Origin: Odontocerum albicorne
Taxonomy: Eukaryota; Arthropoda; Insecta; Trichoptera; Odontoceridae
Length of the DNA stretch: 64,000 nucleotides
Assembly (NCBI GenBank): GCA_949825065.1
Contig: CATKWJ010000009.1
Location: 534,472 to 598,471, forward strand
Direction of reading: 5' to 3'
Shown: positions 59,139-64,000 of the stretch, piece after piece
How positions within the stretch are numbered: the stretch's first letter is position 1
How the letters are laid out: every line of letters begins with the position of its first letter
Notes under the pieces: generated by a model
What the model was told of the DNA's origin: nothing
What the model saw: only the letters and a program-made list of their open reading frames with translations
The model's database searches: none
Program-made: the position numbers and the translations under genes

Positions 59139-60470
59139 CCTGCACACATTTGATCTTGGAATCTGACCTGAATAAAACTAATTATTTATGTAATCAATTT
59201 ACTATAATATAGTGTTCCATCTATTAAGGCAATCTGTGCTAGAAAGCGAGAATTTGAGTCTATGGTTTTTTCTATGGAATGTAACTGTCAAAATCATTTG
59301 ACAATGGCGTATATCCTTCATATATAGGAGTTCACGGCCATTATTCAAGGAGAAGAACTATCAATAAAGCATCACTTGACACTGGCATATGTTCCTTCAT
59401 ATAAAGGAATTCACGGCCATTATTCAAGGTGAAGACGCCGCGAATCTGGCGAATACTCCATACCTCGCGTTCACGGCCAAGATGAAATCACTGCATATAC
59501 TCCATCAGATATAGGATTGCATGGCCATTATTCAGAAAGAATAGTGTTATTCCTGTCGAATTGATCTGTCCATTAGGTATTGAAAATATACGATTTATTT
59601 TGTCAATATTATTTCGTTTTAATGAGTTGATCATGTTATTGATTTAGAGGTTCATTCTGACCGCTTCACGGTGTTAGTATATCAGTGTGCGCTGCTTCGA
59701 CAATGACAAAAAATGTATTTGTAATTGTTTTGATAATCTGTTAAAGAAAAATAAATTATACTAATATTGCAAGTACCTACCTTGCGTTGTTACAATGTAT
59801 ATAGCACCATTATGATAGCAGACACCCTCAAGGGTTATCTAACTCTGTATTTCAAGTTGCTGTTATTGGCCAATTACAATATTACAAACTTAGTATATAT
59901 AATTTGAGTGTTATGATAGGAAGGTAGTGGTTGTGACCATTAGATAAGGTACTACTCCGCATTCGCAAATGTTTTAAAGGTGTTTTTGTAAGTTTTCAGG
60001 CCAGACAAACTACAAAAACACCTTTAAAACTCTCCTGATGTGTGACAGTAACACATTAAGCTTTAGATGTAGTGTAATGCATGTGTCTAGTGTTCATACA
60101 ACGTTATTTATATTTTTAAAAGATCTCTGGATAATAAATCTCCACACACCACTAGCAAATAAGATTATTATATTATTTTAAGTTAAAGCATTAACTTTGT
60201 GGAGGTTTAAACACATTTTAATTTGTTTTATCAGACGCTGTTTATTCCATTTTATGTAATGGTATACCCCTACCGGTTTCAAGGTTTTCACCTCGTCATC
60301 AGGAGGAGCACAAGCAAGTCATGTCTTGTCAAATGAAGAAGATAATCATGTCAGGAAAGGTTTCATTTATTAATATCGGGCATTGAATATAGTTTTATGC
60401 TTTCCTACGTGAAAGAGAAATCGTATTATAAACTCATTGTTAAACTATTGTTAATATTTCCAGGTTATAG
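59139..60470. other. Unit tail T2 of A2 and promoter of gene B3
   Basis: 60-bp repeats lie at 59,313-59,550. ATTGGCCAAT at 59,865-59,874 and TATATATAA at 59,894-59,902 form the promoter-like pair of B3. The imperfect hairpin with loop AGGCCA follows at 59,970-60,030. A conserved run (accggtttcaaggttttcac ... catcagg) near 60,270-60,303 also precedes exon 1 in every unit. Confidence 0.45.
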
Positions 60471-60654
60471 ATGGATCCTCAGCTACACAAAAGTGCAGAT
60501 GTAATGGTGAAAGAAGAAAAGGCAATAGATGGGGATACTGCAGCAGTGTTCCCCCAGTATGATATCAGTGTACATGAGGCAGATATCAAGCAGGAATGTG
60601 CGCAAGATATCAGCGCAGATACCAGACATGTTGTTGATAATCCCACCGACCCAA
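60471..60654 (+). CDS. ZNF gene B3, coding exon 1
   Basis: Intact exon with VKEE and IKQEC. It shares AIDGDT and DTRHVVD with B1, but keeps VFPQYDISVHEAD where B1 has changed. Intron 1 (60,655-61,330) has the same internal deletion as B1, which marks B1 and B3 as true counterparts. Confidence 0.76.
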
Positions 60655-61330
60655 GTAAACTTAATAAACTCATATTGTTAAAATAAAATAAATATGTGAG
60701 ATATGACAATCAATTAACTTATGTTGTATGAGTGGTGTTTAACCTACAGGTACACACCACCTATTCCATACCAGGCATGGATAAGGTGGTGTGTACTTTT
60801 AGGCCAGAATGTTTTTGACATTTTTATTGTGAAAAATATTTAAATCATTATAAGTAAAAAGTTGATATGTCGAATTGGCAATATAAACTCAACATTATTA
60901 ATGCTTATATAGCCGTGCTGGCCTGTGCGGTACTGATTTATATGTGGAATATTCAGTGCATGGCATTGAAACTGTTAAAAAATGAATCAATATCATCTGA
61001 AGACCATAAAATATAAGGTATTTCTGCTGATGAGAAATAAATCATCGCCCTTATTTTTCTTCTGCCCCTAACTTGGAACTATTACATATATTAACTGCAC
61101 TATCAATCTTCTTGAGCATTCAACCTAATAATCTTCTTAAGTCACAAAATAGTAGCTAAAAAACCATGCCATATTAAGATAAGATAGCTCTATGAGTGCT
61201 GTGTTGGCCTTATTGTCAGTTCAGACTTATTAACAGAAAGTGAAAGAAACGAGGTTACAAGTTGTTGATAGTATATCATCTATTTGTTTTATTACTTCAG
61301 AAGATTTGAATTTGAATGTTTTTTTCATAG

Positions 61331-61585
61331 ATATTAAAGCCCAGCCATCATATGATACATTCAATAAAGAAATAACCTCAGTAATGAGTTCACAAAGGGA
61401 ATCCTATGATTTGGAATTGGAAATTTGTTCAGATATTTTCATAAAAGAAGAAAATGTACAAGAGGATACTGCGCCAGTATTACCTGATTTTGCTATGGAC
61501 ATACAGGAAGCGGATATAAAGAAGGAATGTGCTCGGGACAGTAACACAGAGACTGTTGATGTTTCTGACACGCATGCAATAACGA
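61331..61585 (+). CDS. ZNF gene B3, exon 2
   Basis: 255 nt, phase 1, acceptor TTCATAG and donor GTGAGTA intact. It encodes IKEENVQEDTAPVLPDFAMD and IKKECARDSNTETVD. There is no lesion in this exon. Confidence 0.75.
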
Positions 61586-61804
61586 GTGAGTAAAATTATT
61601 TTAATTGTAATCTGAATAAGTTTTCGCTCATTCATTAAATTCTGAACAATATAATTTTTTCAATTGGTTTGAAATAGGATTAGAGTTAAGCCTTAGCATA
61701 AATAATAAAGATAAAATGTTTTATCTTATCCCTGTAATTTTTATTCTAAATTAACAATTCAATACAAGTTAATCGTATAAATCAAAGAACTCAAATTTGA
61801 ATAA

Positions 61805-62983
<1,179 letters not shown>

Positions 62984-63051
62984 GATATATCATCTATTTG
63001 TTTTATTGCTTCAGTAGATTTGAATTTGTATGTTTTGTCCTAAATTTTAAG

Positions 63052-63302
63052 GCACAGTCATTTTAAAATACATTCAATAAAGATATGACATCATTCATGA
63101 GTTCACAAAAGCAATCACATGACTTGGTCTTACAAATTGATTCAGATTTTTCCATAAAAGAAGAAAATGTACCAGAGGATACTGCGCCAGTATTACCTGA
63201 TTTTGCTATGGACATACAGGAAGCGGATATAAAAAAGGAATGTGCTCGGGACAGTATCACAGAGACTGTGGATGGTTGTGACACGCATACATACAATAAC
63301 GA
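63052..63302 (+). pseudogene. Decayed exon 2 copy (2b), unit B3
   Basis: The module is open from about 63,085 with IKEENVPEDTAPVLPDFAMD and IKKECARDSITETVD, and has a GTGAGTA donor. The acceptor region is altered as in B1 (cctaaattttaag), and the 5' codons have changed (attttaaaataca). It is probably unused. Confidence 0.6.
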
Positions 63303-63630
63303 GTGAGTATAATTATTTGAATTTTATTCGTAATAAGTTTTTGCTTATTGATTAAATTCTTATCAACGTTATCATTTTTATTTAGTTTGAAATAAGATTC
63401 GAGTTAAGCCTTAGTGCAAATAACAATGTCAAAATATTTTTATCTTAACCTTGTAAATTTTTTTCTTTGTGAAAAATTTAATTCAAGTTAATTTTTGTAC
63501 AAATCAAAAAACTCAAATTTGAGAAATATTGTACTTTCAACAAAAAAATGTAGTTCAAACGTTTCAATCCTTCAAAATTAAAAAAAATATATATGTCTCT
63601 TATTTTTTCTTTATTTTCATATATTTTTAG

Positions 63631-64000
63631 ATTCAGTTGATATGAGCAACCAATACAGTGAAGAAGAAAAAACAGTGAAAATGGTTCTCATGGCTTTAAA
63701 CATTATGGAAACATGTTCTCAAACAGTTCAAATTAAGAATTCACAGTGGAGAAAATCCTGCCAGCTTGAAAAATTGTAAAAAATTATTTACACAAAAATT
63801 GAGCTTAAAACATAAAATTAATTCTTGTGGAGATAAGCCCTATGGTTCTGGAAATTGTCATTCTCAAAAAAAAAATATATATAAAATCTCAAAAAGATTA
63901 ATATAGTGGAGAGAAGCCTTACAGCTGTGGACGATGTGATAAGACATTTTTTCAAAAATGTTATTCGAAATATTATGAAAAGATTCATAGTGGAGAGAAG
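63631..64000 (+). pseudogene. Second ZNF exon, unit B3, cut by window end
   Basis: The acceptor TTTTTAG and ATG (63,642) are present. Frameshifts in A-rich runs near 63,870-63,885 resemble those in B1 and B2. A finger block begins at 63,905 ([20 protein letters not shown]) and here reads on through SKYYEKIHSGEK without the stop found in B1 and B2. It continues beyond the window. Confidence 0.6.

Larger units (their letters stand above)
40039..60117 (+). repeat. Unit A2: second copy of the 20-kb unit
   Basis: This is the partner of A1. Differences found by eye in the first 14.6 kb are at 43,229, 43,307, 48,885, 53,327-53,328 and 53,865. After 54,690 differences become common, including a 55-bp tandem duplication (55,637-55,742), lesions inside the transposon that differ from A1, and scattered substitutions. 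The junction between low and high divergence is abrupt. Confidence 0.9.

Overview
This is a nuclear window from a eukaryote, most likely an insect. The reasons are AT-rich DNA, short exons with canonical GT/AG sites, long poly-Cys2His2 zinc-finger exons, and decayed mariner, Tc1, piggyBac, RTE-like and DD82E transposons. I cannot name the species from the sequence. There is no bacterial or viral genome organisation, and I saw no rRNA, tRNA or CRISPR array.

Layout: the window is a nested tandem array of zinc-finger (ZNF) gene units, here called A1 (about 1-20,110), B1 (about 20,115-30,260), B2 (about 30,260-40,030), A2 (40,039-about 60,115) and B3 (60,115 to the end, cut). A1 and A2 are near-identical at an offset of 40,038 bases. 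B1 and B3 correspond at an offset of about 40,003. The higher-order repeat is therefore about 40 kb (A+B1+B2), built from roughly 20-kb and 10-kb units.

Each unit has a CCAAT/TATA-like promoter and a coding exon 1 (ATG, 184 nt). It then has exon 2 (255 nt, phase 1 at both ends) and a large exon of 84-bp zinc fingers. Downstream lies a decayed second copy of the exon 2/ZNF module. Exons 1 and 2 are homologous and carry a paired acidic motif (VKEE/IKEE ... DIKQE/DIKKE) that fits the SUMO-acceptor pattern. There is no recognisable ZAD, KRAB, BTB or SCAN domain. Unit B1 holds the only fully open gene (about 904 aa, 24 full fingers). B2 has 14 finger positions but a broken exon 2. A1 and A2 share a stop in finger 5. 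B3 has a lost splice acceptor and a stop in finger 2.

Every complete unit also has a minus-strand paralog of exon 1, converging on the plus gene. Only the A units keep a minus-strand exon 2. The A units differ from B by about 7 kb of extra DNA (about 4.5-11.4 kb in A1). It holds RTE fragments, a Tc1 remnant, an internally deleted piggyBac, inverted pieces of the unit itself, and a nearly perfect 200-bp hairpin made from a mariner transposase fragment. A DD82E (Sailor-like) transposon lies in each A unit between two copies of the unit tail. B1 carries a 234-bp TTAA-flanked MITE for which three paralogous empty sites can be read.

Taken together, the window looks like a young, fast-evolving ZNF cluster that gains and loses fingers in whole 84-bp steps and grows by segmental duplication among many transposon remnants. 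A role in transposon silencing is an inference, not something the sequence shows.
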